DNA of 6,420 nt, from contig JAUXGY010000110.1 in assembly GCA_030621805.1 (NCBI GenBank), forward strand, positions 1 to 6,420. The letters are read 5' to 3'. The DNA is from Kiritimatiellales bacterium (GTDB lineage: Bacteria > Verrucomicrobiota > Kiritimatiellia > Kiritimatiellales > Pontiellaceae). The notes beneath the pieces were generated by a model. It was not told the DNA's origin, searched no databases, and was given only the letters and a program-made list of their open reading frames with translations. The translations under genes and the position numbers were made by a program. The number at the start of each line of letters is the position of its first letter. Within the stretch, counting starts at the first letter, position 1. Shown one piece after another: positions 1-5,835 of the stretch.

Positions 1-343
1 GCAGGGAAGGGTGGATATTGACGATGCGCCCGGTGTATGCGGTGAGCAGACCGTCCTTCACGATCCGCATGAAACCTGCCAGCGCAATGAAGTCGACGTC
101 GTGCGCCTTTAAGGTTTGAAGAACAACCTGTTCTCCCTCGCCATCGAGTTTTGTTTTAAAAGGGGCGCAGTCAAAATAGATCGCAGGAATGTTATGCTTT
201 CTGGCGCGTTCGAGGATGAATGCATCTTCAACATCCGACAGCACGCACTGGATTTGAGCATCCAGCGTTCCCGCTTTGATAGCATCAATAATCGCCTGAC
301 AGTTTGTGCCCGACCCCGATCCAAAAATGGCCAACTTCAACAT
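1..343 (-). CDS. purN: Phosphoribosylglycinamide formyltransferase PurN, 5' part (cut by window start)
   Basis: Reading the minus strand from the ATG at 343-341 gives 114 codons with no stop, running off the left edge; the usual family length is about 190-210 residues, so the C-terminal part is missing. The protein begins MLKLAIFGSGSGTNCQAIID, the N-terminal Rossmann-like strand and glycine-rich loop of the GART family. It continues with LSDVEDAF (35-42), LAGFMRI (88-94) and NIHPSL (109-114). N109 and H111 match the catalytic Asn and His of the family (Asn106/His108 in E. coli); the third catalytic residue, an Asp, lies beyond the edge. The enzyme transfers a formyl group from 10-formyltetrahydrofolate to GAR in cytoplasmic purine synthesis. 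A GGAG ribosome binding site precedes the ATG on the minus strand. The gene diverges from dut. Identification is by motif recall, and is strong. Confidence 0.95.
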   Translation of the reverse strand, partial: MLKLAIFGSGSGTNCQAIIDAIKAGTLDAQIQCVLSDVEDAFILERARKHNIPAIYFDCAPFKTKLDGEGEQVVLQTLKAHDVDFIALAGFMRIVKDGLLTAYTGRIVNIHPSL

Positions 344-352
344 GTTCCCGCT

Positions 353-450
353 CCGTTTGTTTTAACCACGAAATACACCAAATACACAAAAACCAGTCCT
401 GAATAATTTCGTGTATTTGGTGTATTCCGTGGTTAGATCCCGTTTGTTTT
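353..450. mobile_element. Inverted-repeat element flanked by 11-bp direct repeats (MITE-like)
   Basis: Two 24-bp arms, 364-387 and 411-434, are inverted copies of each other with one mismatch (371 against 427); the T-A pair 363/435 extends them. The loop is 23 nt. The exact 11-mer CCGTTTGTTTT occurs at 353-363 and again at 440-450, just outside the inverted repeat, as a target-site duplication would. The left arm itself holds a near-tandem 9-mer (AAATACACC then AAATACACA). There is no room for a transposase, so if mobile it would be non-autonomous. From memory, AACCACGAAATACACCAAATACAC-type strings are common between genes in environmental bacterial genomes, where they produce spurious peptides like TTKYTKYTK; this is recall, not a search. 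It could instead act as a transcript hairpin between the divergent purN and dut genes. Confidence 0.6.
364..434. repeat. 24-bp inverted repeat between purN and dut
   Basis: The arms are 364-387 and 411-434, pairing at 23 of 24 positions. On the plus strand an 8-T run follows at 447-454, 12 nt after the stem, so it is not a classical intrinsic terminator. As purN and dut both point away from this site, no gene in the window needs a terminator here. Confidence 0.85.
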
Positions 451-456
451 TTTTCA

Positions 457-476
457 ATTAGTGCAGATTAGTGGTT
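457..476. repeat. Short direct repeat ATTAGTG, 10-bp period
   Basis: ATTAGTG occurs at 457-463 and 467-473, in the string ending ATTAGTGGTT. It lies just downstream of the inverted-repeat element and upstream of dut. From memory, similar ATTAGTG…ATTAGTGGTT strings are another common dispersed intergenic sequence in environmental bacteria, so it may be a repeat remnant. No convincing -35/-10 pair could be placed in the 455-530 region. Confidence 0.35.
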
Positions 477-542
477 TATGAATTTCCGTTGCAAAGATAT
501 TGTGTTGCGAACTTTTTAACAACCAAAGACAGGGACGATACT

Positions 543-980
543 ATGCATTTAAAAATTAAACCACTTAACGATACCGCCCGCGAGATCTACTCCGATCACG
601 GCCACTTCCACGAGGGCGACGCCGGCCTCGATCTCTACGTACTCGAAGACATCACCATCGAACCCGGCGAAACCAAGGCGATCAAGCTAGGCATCGCCTG
701 CGAGCCGGAAGACGGTCGCGCATACTATCTGATGCCACGTTCAAGCATCTCCAAAACCCCGCTGCGGCTGGCAAACTCGATCGGCCTGATCGACGGGGGT
801 TACCGCGGCGAGCTCATGGCCATGTGCGATAATATTAAAGGCTTCTCTTACACCGCCGAAAAAGGACAACGCCTCTTCCAAGTCGTCGCCTGTGATTGCA
901 CCCCGATCTACTACGAAATGGTGGAAGGTCTTTCCGAAACCACCCGTGGTGCCGGCGGCTTCGGAAGCACCGGTAAATAA
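543..980 (+). CDS. dut: Deoxyuridine 5'-triphosphate nucleotidohydrolase (dUTPase), complete
   Basis: The 145-residue protein has all five motifs of the homotrimeric dUTPase family in order: DAGLDLY (26-32), PRSSISK (65-71), GLIDGGYRGE (81-90), KGQRLFQ (107-113) and the C-terminal glycine-rich arm RGAGGFGSTG (135-144). D84 is the expected catalytic Asp of motif 3, and Y87 the residue stacking by the deoxyribose. Length is close to the E. coli enzyme (about 150). It hydrolyses dUTP to dUMP and pyrophosphate, keeping uracil out of DNA and supplying dUMP for thymidylate synthesis. The ATG at 543 is chosen because AGGGA (531-535) sits 7 nt upstream; an in-frame GTG at 471 would add 24 residues unlike the family. 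Motif 2 (SSIS) and motif 3 (GGY) differ slightly from the common PRSGLA and DYRGE forms but keep the key residues. The next gene starts 51 bp downstream. Confidence 0.95.
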   Translation: MHLKIKPLNDTAREIYSDHGHFHEGDAGLDLYVLEDITIEPGETKAIKLGIACEPEDGRAYYLMPRSSISKTPLRLANSIGLIDGGYRGELMAMCDNIKGFSYTAEKGQRLFQVVACDCTPIYYEMVEGLSETTRGAGGFGSTGK

Positions 981-1031
981 GTAAAGCAAAGTGTTGCGTG
1001 AGATGTGTTGGTTTAGGACAATGCCCTCACT

Positions 1032-2153
1032 ATGCAAAAAGGTGATAGGCAGCTTGATCGTTCCGGTTTGTTCGGACGAGTCGTTTCGATCCTCGAAACC
1101 TCTCGGGCCAACGTCGTTCGTTCCGTCAATTCGGAAATGGTCGCCGCCTATTGGCTAATCGGCCGCGAGATTGTGGAGGAAATCCAGAAGGGAGAGGTGC
1201 GGGGCGGGTATGCCAAAGAATGCATAGAAAAGCTTTCTTCCCAGCTCAATGAGCGATTCGGAAAAGGGTTTTCCGTAGCAAACTTAAAGTTCTTTAGGCA
1301 GTTCTATTTGGTTTTCGGTGATAGAGATCCGTGTGGTGGCACACCTCCTGCCGAATTCGCTACACAGTGTGTAGCGAATTCGGCAGGATTCATACCATCA
1401 CTTGGTTGGTCGCATTACAGGGCGCTAATGCGGGTACGTCACCCTGCCGCGCGAACCTACTACGAGCGGGAGGCTGCTTCCAACGGCTGGAGTGTTCGGC
1501 AGTTGGAACGGCAGAGCCACTCGCTGTTTTTTGAACGGTTGCTCAAGAGCAAAGATCAGGAGGCCATGCAGGAGCGGTTGGAGAACCAGTCTGCGGAGTT
1601 GAGCCCTATCGACATCATCAAAGATCCGTATGTGCTCGAATTTCTTGACCTTCCCGAGTCGCACGAGCTTTCCGAGACGGCGCTGGAGAATGCACTGATT
1701 TCCTCGCTCCAGACCTTTTTGTTAGAGCTTGGAAACGGCTTTGCTTTTGTCGCGCGCCAAAAGCGGCTGACGCTGGACGGCGACCACTTCTATCCTGATC
1801 TGATTTTCTACCATATGCGTCTGAAGTGCTATGTCGTGCTGGATTTAAAGACAGAAAAGCTGACGCATGGCGACGTGGGGCAGATGCAGCTCTACGTCAA
1901 CTACTATGATCGCGAAATCCGCGCGCCCGATGACAATCCTACCGTCGGACTCCTGCTTTGCACCGAGAAAAATGATGCAGTGGTGCGCTACATCCTGAGC
2001 GAGGACAACCCACAGATCTTTGCCGCAAAATACCAGTTCGAACTTCCGACCCTAGAGGAGTTGCAACAGGAGCTGACCCGTGAACGGCTCCGTATCGAGG
2101 AATCCGTTATGCAATACACCGTCGGGAACGAGGAGGTTCTGCATGAAGAATAG
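1032..2153 (+). CDS. DUF1016/YhcG-family PDDEXK nuclease domain protein
   Basis: This 373-residue protein has the two-part DUF1016 layout. The N-terminal helical domain (about 12-95) includes YWLIGREIVEE (40-50), GYAKECIEKLSSQL (59-72), FGKGFSVANLKFFRQFY (76-92), then SLGWSHYRALMRV (123-135) after a variable linker. The C-terminal domain (about 195-345) looks like a PDDEXK nuclease fold: E219 in the leading helix, D256 (FYPDLIFY), D271 and K273 (VVLDLKT) and GQMQLYV (283-289). These fit the D…(D/E)xK metal site. Proteins of this family are predicted DNA endonucleases, often found beside restriction-modification or mobile genes; the target is not known from sequence. The ATG at 1032 gives the family N-terminus, but its ribosome site (AGGA, 1015-1018) is weak and 13 nt away. 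The linker (about 100-122) is encoded over a perfect DNA palindrome. Its 3' end overlaps radC by 11 bp. Confidence 0.9.
   Translation: MQKGDRQLDRSGLFGRVVSILETSRANVVRSVNSEMVAAYWLIGREIVEEIQKGEVRGGYAKECIEKLSSQLNERFGKGFSVANLKFFRQFYLVFGDRDPCGGTPPAEFATQCVANSAGFIPSLGWSHYRALMRVRHPAARTYYEREAASNGWSVRQLERQSHSLFFERLLKSKDQEAMQERLENQSAELSPIDIIKDPYVLEFLDLPESHELSETALENALISSLQTFLLELGNGFAFVARQKRLTLDGDHFYPDLIFYHMRLKCYVVLDLKTEKLTHGDVGQMQLYVNYYDREIRAPDDNPTVGLLLCTEKNDAVVRYILSEDNPQIFAAKYQFELPTLEELQQELTRERLRIEESVMQYTVGNEEVLHEE
1346..1388. repeat. Perfect 43-bp palindrome inside the DUF1016 gene
   Basis: Positions 1346-1366 and 1368-1388 are exact inverse copies (21 bp each) around a single centre base, G1367. In RNA this would be a 20-bp stem with a 3-nt loop. 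Each arm also contains the self-complementary 8-mer CGAATTCG (1352-1359 and 1375-1382). The palindrome is translated in frame as residues 106-119 of the nuclease, in the linker between its N-terminal and catalytic domains. A smaller hairpin, GTGTG-GTGG-CACAC (1331-1344), lies just upstream. No target-site duplication is evident at its edges. Confidence 0.95.
2131..2136 (+). promoter_or_regulatory. Strong ribosome binding site deciding the radC start
   Basis: AGGAGG at 2131-2136 lies 6 nt before the ATG at 2143, inside the last codons of the DUF1016 gene. It fixes the radC start 21 codons downstream of the first possible in-frame start (2080) and implies coupled translation of the two genes. 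Confidence 0.9.
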
Positions 2154-2892
2154 CAAGCCGGTCGAATACGCTATCATGCCGCAGGTGTTGCGCGTTTGCG
2201 ATATGCCGGCACAGCTGCGCCCGCGCGAGGAGTTCGAGCGCGTTGGTGCGGAAAATGTTTCCGATGCCGTACTGCTGGCACTGATTCTCCGCACAGGAAC
2301 CAAGGGCGTGAATGTTGTCGAGGTTTCGCAACGCTTGCTTTCCGCCTTTGGCTCCCTGACGGCACTGGCCAAGGCCTCGGTTAAGGATCTTCAATCCATC
2401 GACAGCATCGGCCCGGTGAAGGCCCAGATGATCAAGGCGGCCATGGAGCTGGCGCAGCGGTTGACGCGCGAGAGCGTCGGCGAAAGCCCGATAGTCATCA
2501 CTCCGGAGCAGGCCGCCGCTGTCTTGCGCGAACGCGCGCGGGTTTTGCAACACGAGGTTTTTTGGGCGTTGATGCTCGATACCAAGAACCGGTTGATCGG
2601 TGAACCCAAACAAATTAGCCAAGGCACGCTCAACAGTAGTTTGGTGCATCCACGCGAATTGTTTAAAAAGGCAGTAGAGCATTCCTGCGCAGCCATCATT
2701 CTCGCGCACAATCACCCTTCCGGCGACCCGACACCGTCATCCGAAGACATTAAGATTACCAAGCAGTTGATTGGCGCGGGCGAGGTGATGGGTATCCGGA
2801 TTCTCGACCACATTGTGATCGGCCACCGCAAGCACAACTCCAACACCGATTTCCTCAGCCTGCGCGAAGCCGGGTTGGTTCAGTTTGGATGA
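2143..2892 (+). CDS. radC: RadC family JAMM/MPN+ domain protein
   Basis: The protein has 249 residues, close to the usual RadC length. The N-terminal part carries the RadC (UPF0758) segment, with LRPREEFERVGAENVSDAVL (25-44) and LLALILRTGTKG (44-55), then a helix-hairpin-helix-like stretch LQSIDSIGPVKAQMIKAA (83-100). The C-terminal MPN domain has E138 (HEVFWALMLD), then H189-N-H191-PSG, S199 and D202, matching the JAMM zinc motif HxHx7SxxD with its upstream Glu. JAMM domains are metalloproteases or isopeptidases, but the biochemical role of bacterial RadC is unsettled: the old DNA-repair link (radC102) was traced to recG. RadC relatives are frequent on phages, integrative elements and near defence genes. 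The start is set by AGGAGG 6 nt upstream. The 11-bp overlap with the nuclease gene says the two are made together. Confidence 0.93.
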   Translation: MKNSKPVEYAIMPQVLRVCDMPAQLRPREEFERVGAENVSDAVLLALILRTGTKGVNVVEVSQRLLSAFGSLTALAKASVKDLQSIDSIGPVKAQMIKAAMELAQRLTRESVGESPIVITPEQAAAVLRERARVLQHEVFWALMLDTKNRLIGEPKQISQGTLNSSLVHPRELFKKAVEHSCAAIILAHNHPSGDPTPSSEDIKITKQLIGAGEVMGIRILDHIVIGHRKHNSNTDFLSLREAGLVQFG

Positions 2893-3147
2893 TAAAGTTG
2901 GAGTGCGCAGGTCCGCAGGTGGCGATAGCCGCTCGACTGCGCATTTAAATGAGCCGCAGGCGAAACGGTGGAGCGGTTTGTTGTGCGTGTGCAACGGCGT
3001 AGAGCCGCCTGTTTTTAAAGCGCAGTCACGCGAAGCGAGGCTGGCGCGGAGCGACGGCAACGACCAAAGGGAGAGGCAACCCTGCGCTCTCCATGTTTCT
3101 TTTGCACCTTGGCGCGAAAACCAAAACCTGTCATTCTTCTCGGCATT
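2893..3147 (+). other. Non-coding stretch between radC and larC, structured and repeat-like
   Basis: No gene is supported here. Open frames cross it on both strands (plus 2885-3151; minus 2737-3168), but they show no domain, the plus one lacks a ribosome site, and the minus one runs antisense into radC. The peptide strings read from it (SREARLARSDGND and APWREN on plus, SRQGAKE on minus) resemble the spurious peptides produced by dispersed intergenic repeats in environmental bacteria, from memory. Several short hairpins are present: TGCGCAG 2904-2910 with CTGCGCA 2937-2943, enclosing GTGGC/GCCGC (2919-2932), and CAGGCG 2957-2962 with CGCCTG 3006-3011. No clear promoter for larC could be placed. 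Confidence 0.5.
2957..3016 (+). terminator. Possible terminator after radC
   Basis: CAGGCG (2957-2962) pairs with CGCCTG (3006-3011), directly followed by TTTTT (3012-3016). A compact alternative is GGCG 2996-2999 with CGCC 3006-3009 around a 6-nt loop. Stems are short and the U-tract is only five long, so this is a weak candidate, but it is correctly placed 65-125 bp after the radC stop. Confidence 0.35.
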
Positions 3148-4350
3148 ATGAAAAAACAGACACTGCATTTTGAAAGTACGGGCGGAGCAAGCGGGGATAT
3201 GATTCTCGGTGCGCTGATTGGGCTCGGCGTTTCGGTTGAGGAACTGAACGAGGAGCTAAAGTCGCTCAACGTTGATCCGTTTGAGATCGTGGTCGATGAG
3301 ATTGTGGAACAGGGGATGAGCGGTGTGCGGGCCAAGGTAGTTTTGCACGAACATCAGCATCATCACGATCATGACCCTGGACTCGGCCATCATCATGGCC
3401 GCCACCTGAGTACGATCCTCAAACTGATTAGTGAGAGTGAGCTGCCTGCTCTTGTGAAGAAATTCGCGTCGTTGGTCTTCCAGCGCATTGGCGAAGCCGA
3501 GGCCGCGATTCACGGAATTGACATTGAAAAGATTCATTTTCACGAGGTCGGCGCAATGGATTCGATTATCGACATCGTCGGTTGCTGCCTCGCGTTGCAC
3601 AAGCTGGGCGTGGACGGCGTTTCGATCCGAAATTTGCCGCAGGGACATGGCACGCTTGAATGCGCCCACGGAACCTACCCGAATCCGGCACCGGCGACGT
3701 TACGTTTGCTTGAGGGTTTTCCGGTGGAGGAGGTTGATGAGCCGTTTGAATTGGTGACCCCAACCGGAGCCGCACTTCTTTCCTCATGGCACACGGCAGA
3801 GGTTCCTATATCGGGAAGTCGCGCTACCAAGACCGCCTACAGTTTTGGGCATAGAAAACTCAATAATCGACCGAACTTGTTACGCGCGACACTTTATGAA
3901 ACAGCGAAAGATGACACGGTCGATGAATGCTTGGTGCTGGAATGCAACCTAGACGATATGACTCCAGAACTGGTGGGCTGTCTGTTTGATCAGTTGCTTG
4001 AAGCGGGAGCACTCGATGTATTCACTACGCCGGTCTTCATGAAAAAGCAGCGGCAGGGGATTTTGCTGACGGTGCTTTGTATTCCTTCTGCCCGCGAAAC
4101 CATACTCGACCTCATCTTCCGTGAATCCACCACCTTCGGGGTTCGTGAACGGCTGGAAAAACGCACCGTTCTGGAACGTAATTTTCAAGCCGTGGAAACA
4201 CCGTATGGGGAAGTCCGTATCAAAATAGGGCAGCGTAATGGCGAAACCATCACGGCCTCGCCGGAGATCGAGGATTGCCGGAAACGGGCAAAGGAAAATG
4301 GTGTTGCGGTCAAGGTGGTCTACAAGGCTGCAATGAAGGGAATAAAATGA
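3148..4350 (+). CDS. larC: Nickel-pincer cofactor biosynthesis protein LarC (nickel insertion)
   Basis: The 400-residue protein starts MKKQTLHFESTGGASGDMIL, the LarC/DUF111 N-terminus. Further landmarks are HFHEVGAMDSIIDIVG (130-145), LPQGHGTLECAHGTYPNPAP (163-182), ELVTPTGAALLSS (201-213), CNLDDMTPE (266-274), MKKQRQGILL (298-307) and RESTTFGVRERLEKR (325-339). LarC is the CTP-dependent enzyme that inserts nickel into the bis-thiocarboxylated pyridinium mononucleotide, the last step in making the cofactor of lactate racemase and related racemases or epimerases. A histidine-rich loop (67-86, ten His) fits nickel binding. Both halves, LarC1 and LarC2, are in one frame here, with none of the frameshift known in Lactobacillus plantarum. 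ATG 3148 is chosen by family match; no Shine-Dalgarno precedes it, and an in-frame TTG at 3109 adds only unrelated residues. larA, larB and larE are not in the window. Its stop overlaps the next start (ATGA). Confidence 0.93.
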   Translation: MKKQTLHFESTGGASGDMILGALIGLGVSVEELNEELKSLNVDPFEIVVDEIVEQGMSGVRAKVVLHEHQHHHDHDPGLGHHHGRHLSTILKLISESELPALVKKFASLVFQRIGEAEAAIHGIDIEKIHFHEVGAMDSIIDIVGCCLALHKLGVDGVSIRNLPQGHGTLECAHGTYPNPAPATLRLLEGFPVEEVDEPFELVTPTGAALLSSWHTAEVPISGSRATKTAYSFGHRKLNNRPNLLRATLYETAKDDTVDECLVLECNLDDMTPELVGCLFDQLLEAGALDVFTTPVFMKKQRQGILLTVLCIPSARETILDLIFRESTTFGVRERLEKRTVLERNFQAVETPYGEVRIKIGQRNGETITASPEIEDCRKRAKENGVAVKVVYKAAMKGIK

Positions 4351-5762
4351 AAAAACGGATATGGATAGTAGGGTTGTTAGTGCTCGGGTTTTCGGCGTAT
4401 GGGGAGCTCAGGCTTCCTTCGTTATTTACGGATGGAATGGTGCTGCAACGGGATCAAGAGGTTCCGGTGTGGGGCTGGGCGGAGCCGGGCGCAAAGGTGT
4501 CGATTGTGTTTGCTGGACAGGAAAAAACAGTTGAGGCCGACTCGACCGGAAAGTTTATGATCCGTCTCAAGAAGATGAAGGCCTCCGCAAAGCCACAGGT
4601 GCTTAAGGTTGTTTCGGCCGCGGATTCGGCAGAAGTGAATAATATTCTCATCGGCGAAGTCTGGCTCTGTTCCGGGCAGTCAAACATGGCGTGGCCGGTT
4701 TCAAAGGCGATGAATTTTGAGGAGGAAAAGGCGGCGGCCGACTATCCGCTGATCCGTATGTTCCTGACAAAGCGCAATGCTAGCGCCGAGTTGCAAGAGG
4801 ATTGCACGGGTTCATGGAAGGTATGCACTCCCGATCATGTTGGCGCGTTCTCCGCCACGGCCTATTTCTTCGGCCGCGAAATCCACAAGGAGCTGGATGT
4901 TCCGGTCGGCCTGATTCGCTCCTGCTGGGGTGGAACCTGTATCGAGGCGTGGAGTCCGATGGCATCGCTCGATCCATATCCGTTAGTCATGAAATACAAG
5001 GCGGAAAGGAATCCTAAATCCCAAAACTACCCGGCCAATCTCTACAACGGCATGATCAATCCGCTGATACCCTACGGCCTGCGCGGTGCGATTTGGTATC
5101 AGGGAGAGAGTAATGCTAAAAATCTGGTAGATGCACAGCTCTATAGAGATCTGCTCGAAAACATGGTGGTGCAATGGCGAAAGGACTGGGATGATATTTT
5201 TTCGTTCTATGCGGTGCAGCTTGTAAACTTTAAGAAACCGCAGCAACAACCCGTTGAAAATACGCCGTGGACAACCATTCGTGAAGGCTTTCTTCAGTTC
5301 CATAAGGAAGTTCCTAATGCGGGCATCGCCGTAGGGATCGACCTTGGCGAGGCCAATAATATTCACCCAAAAAATAAGCAGGAAATGGGTCGTCGCCTCG
5401 CGCGACAAGCGCTGGCAAAAACTTACGGAAAGGATCTGGTTGCGGGCGGACCGATCTATAAATCGACGAAAGAAAAAGGGAATAAGATCGTTCTTCAGTT
5501 CGATGATATAGGTTCCGGCTTGGTGGAGCAGGGGGGTGAACCGCTCAAAACCTTTGCCATTGCAGGGGCGGATAAAAAGTTTGTCTTTGCGCAGGCGGCT
5601 ATCGTGGATGACACGGTTGTGGTCAGTTCTACCGAGGTTCCCGATCCCATGGCCGTGCGCTATGCGTGGGCGGATAATCCCGTGGGTTGCAATCTCTATA
5701 ATAAAGAGGGGTTCCCTGCATCACCGTTCCGCACCGACGATTGGCCGCTGATCACCGAATAG
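4347..5762 (+). CDS. Secreted sialate O-acetylesterase-like SGNH hydrolase (SASA family)
   Basis: The 471-residue protein begins with a signal peptide: KKR, a hydrophobic core (about 5-16) and a likely cut after AYG (17-19), so it is exported. Residues about 20-100 form the beta-sandwich typical of the family (LPSLFTDGMVLQRDQEVPVW at 23-42). The SGNH hydrolase part follows: GEVWLCSGQSNM (103-114) with nucleophile S112, IRSCWGGTCIEAW (190-202), IWYQGESNA (249-257) and NNIHPKNKQEMGRRLA (337-352) with H340 as probable catalytic base. The C-terminus (about 433-467, YAWADNP then F/P-rich DDWP) is also typical. Such enzymes remove O-acetyl groups from sialic acids or acetylated polysaccharides; the substrate cannot be told from sequence. 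The ATG overlaps the larC stop as ATGA, so translation is probably coupled. A strong terminator follows 27 bp after the stop. This family is abundant in polysaccharide-degrading bacteria. Confidence 0.92.
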   Translation: MKKRIWIVGLLVLGFSAYGELRLPSLFTDGMVLQRDQEVPVWGWAEPGAKVSIVFAGQEKTVEADSTGKFMIRLKKMKASAKPQVLKVVSAADSAEVNNILIGEVWLCSGQSNMAWPVSKAMNFEEEKAAADYPLIRMFLTKRNASAELQEDCTGSWKVCTPDHVGAFSATAYFFGREIHKELDVPVGLIRSCWGGTCIEAWSPMASLDPYPLVMKYKAERNPKSQNYPANLYNGMINPLIPYGLRGAIWYQGESNAKNLVDAQLYRDLLENMVVQWRKDWDDIFSFYAVQLVNFKKPQQQPVENTPWTTIREGFLQFHKEVPNAGIAVGIDLGEANNIHPKNKQEMGRRLARQALAKTYGKDLVAGGPIYKSTKEKGNKIVLQFDDIGSGLVEQGGEPLKTFAIAGADKKFVFAQAAIVDDTVVVSSTEVPDPMAVRYAWADNPVGCNLYNKEGFPASPFRTDDWPLITE

Positions 5763-5775
5763 CCCCAAAACCCGT

Positions 5776-5804
5776 TTGCGTTTTAGAACGCCCCGGATTA
5801 TCTT
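5776..5804 (+). promoter_or_regulatory. Weak candidate hisF promoter
   Basis: TTGCGT (5776-5781) and TATCTT (5799-5804) are separated by 17 nt, with matches of about 3/6 and 4/6 to sigma-70 boxes. If used, transcription would begin near 5811, inside the terminator loop, so the hisF mRNA would lack the left arm and not form the hairpin. This is inferred from placement; the boxes alone are poor. Confidence 0.25.
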
Positions 5805-5835
5805 CAATCTCCTTTGAAGTAACCGGGGCTTTTTT
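5790..5835 (+). terminator. Intrinsic terminator abutting the hisF start codon
   Basis: GCCCCGG (5790-5796), TTA (5798-5800) and CTTCAA (5802-5807) pair with TTGAAG (5814-5819), TAA (5820-5822) and CCGGGGC (5823-5829). That is 16 base pairs with two single-base bulges (A5797, T5801) and a 6-nt loop, followed at once by six T (5830-5835). It fits a Rho-independent terminator for the larC/esterase unit. Its T-run ends where the hisF ATG begins. Confidence 0.9.

Noticed and set aside
371..388. CRISPR-like short tandem repeat
   Set aside because: Only two 9-bp units without spacers; part of the inverted-repeat arm.
116..406. Plus-strand 96-codon open frame
   Set aside because: It is antisense to purN, whose motifs are clear on the minus strand, and its end reads through the inverted repeat (TTKYTKYTK peptide).
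471..542. Upstream GTG start for dut
   Set aside because: The added 24 residues do not look like dUTPase, and the ATG at 543 has AGGGA at the right distance.
2080..2142. Upstream start for radC
   Set aside because: It would overlap the nuclease gene by 74 bp without a ribosome site; AGGAGG fixes the start at 2143.
2107..2715. Minus-strand 202-codon open frame
   Set aside because: Antisense shadow of radC with no recognisable motif or ribosome site.
2885..3151. Plus-strand 88-codon open frame as a small protein gene
   Set aside because: It starts inside the end of radC with no ribosome site, and its composition (Arg/Ser-rich, no domain) suits translated repeat DNA.
3148..4350. Programmed frameshift in larC as in L. 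plantarum
   Set aside because: Both LarC1 and LarC2 motifs lie in one uninterrupted frame.
5355..5370. Asn instead of Asp before the catalytic His of the esterase (NNIHP) as a sign of an inactive enzyme
   Set aside because: From memory NNIHP is common in this family, and D332 or another residue may serve; there is no basis to call it inactive.
4802..5408. Other open frames across the esterase gene (plus 4802-5017, minus 4983-5408)
   Set aside because: Shadows of the esterase frame, whose SGNH motifs are continuous from 4347 to 5762.
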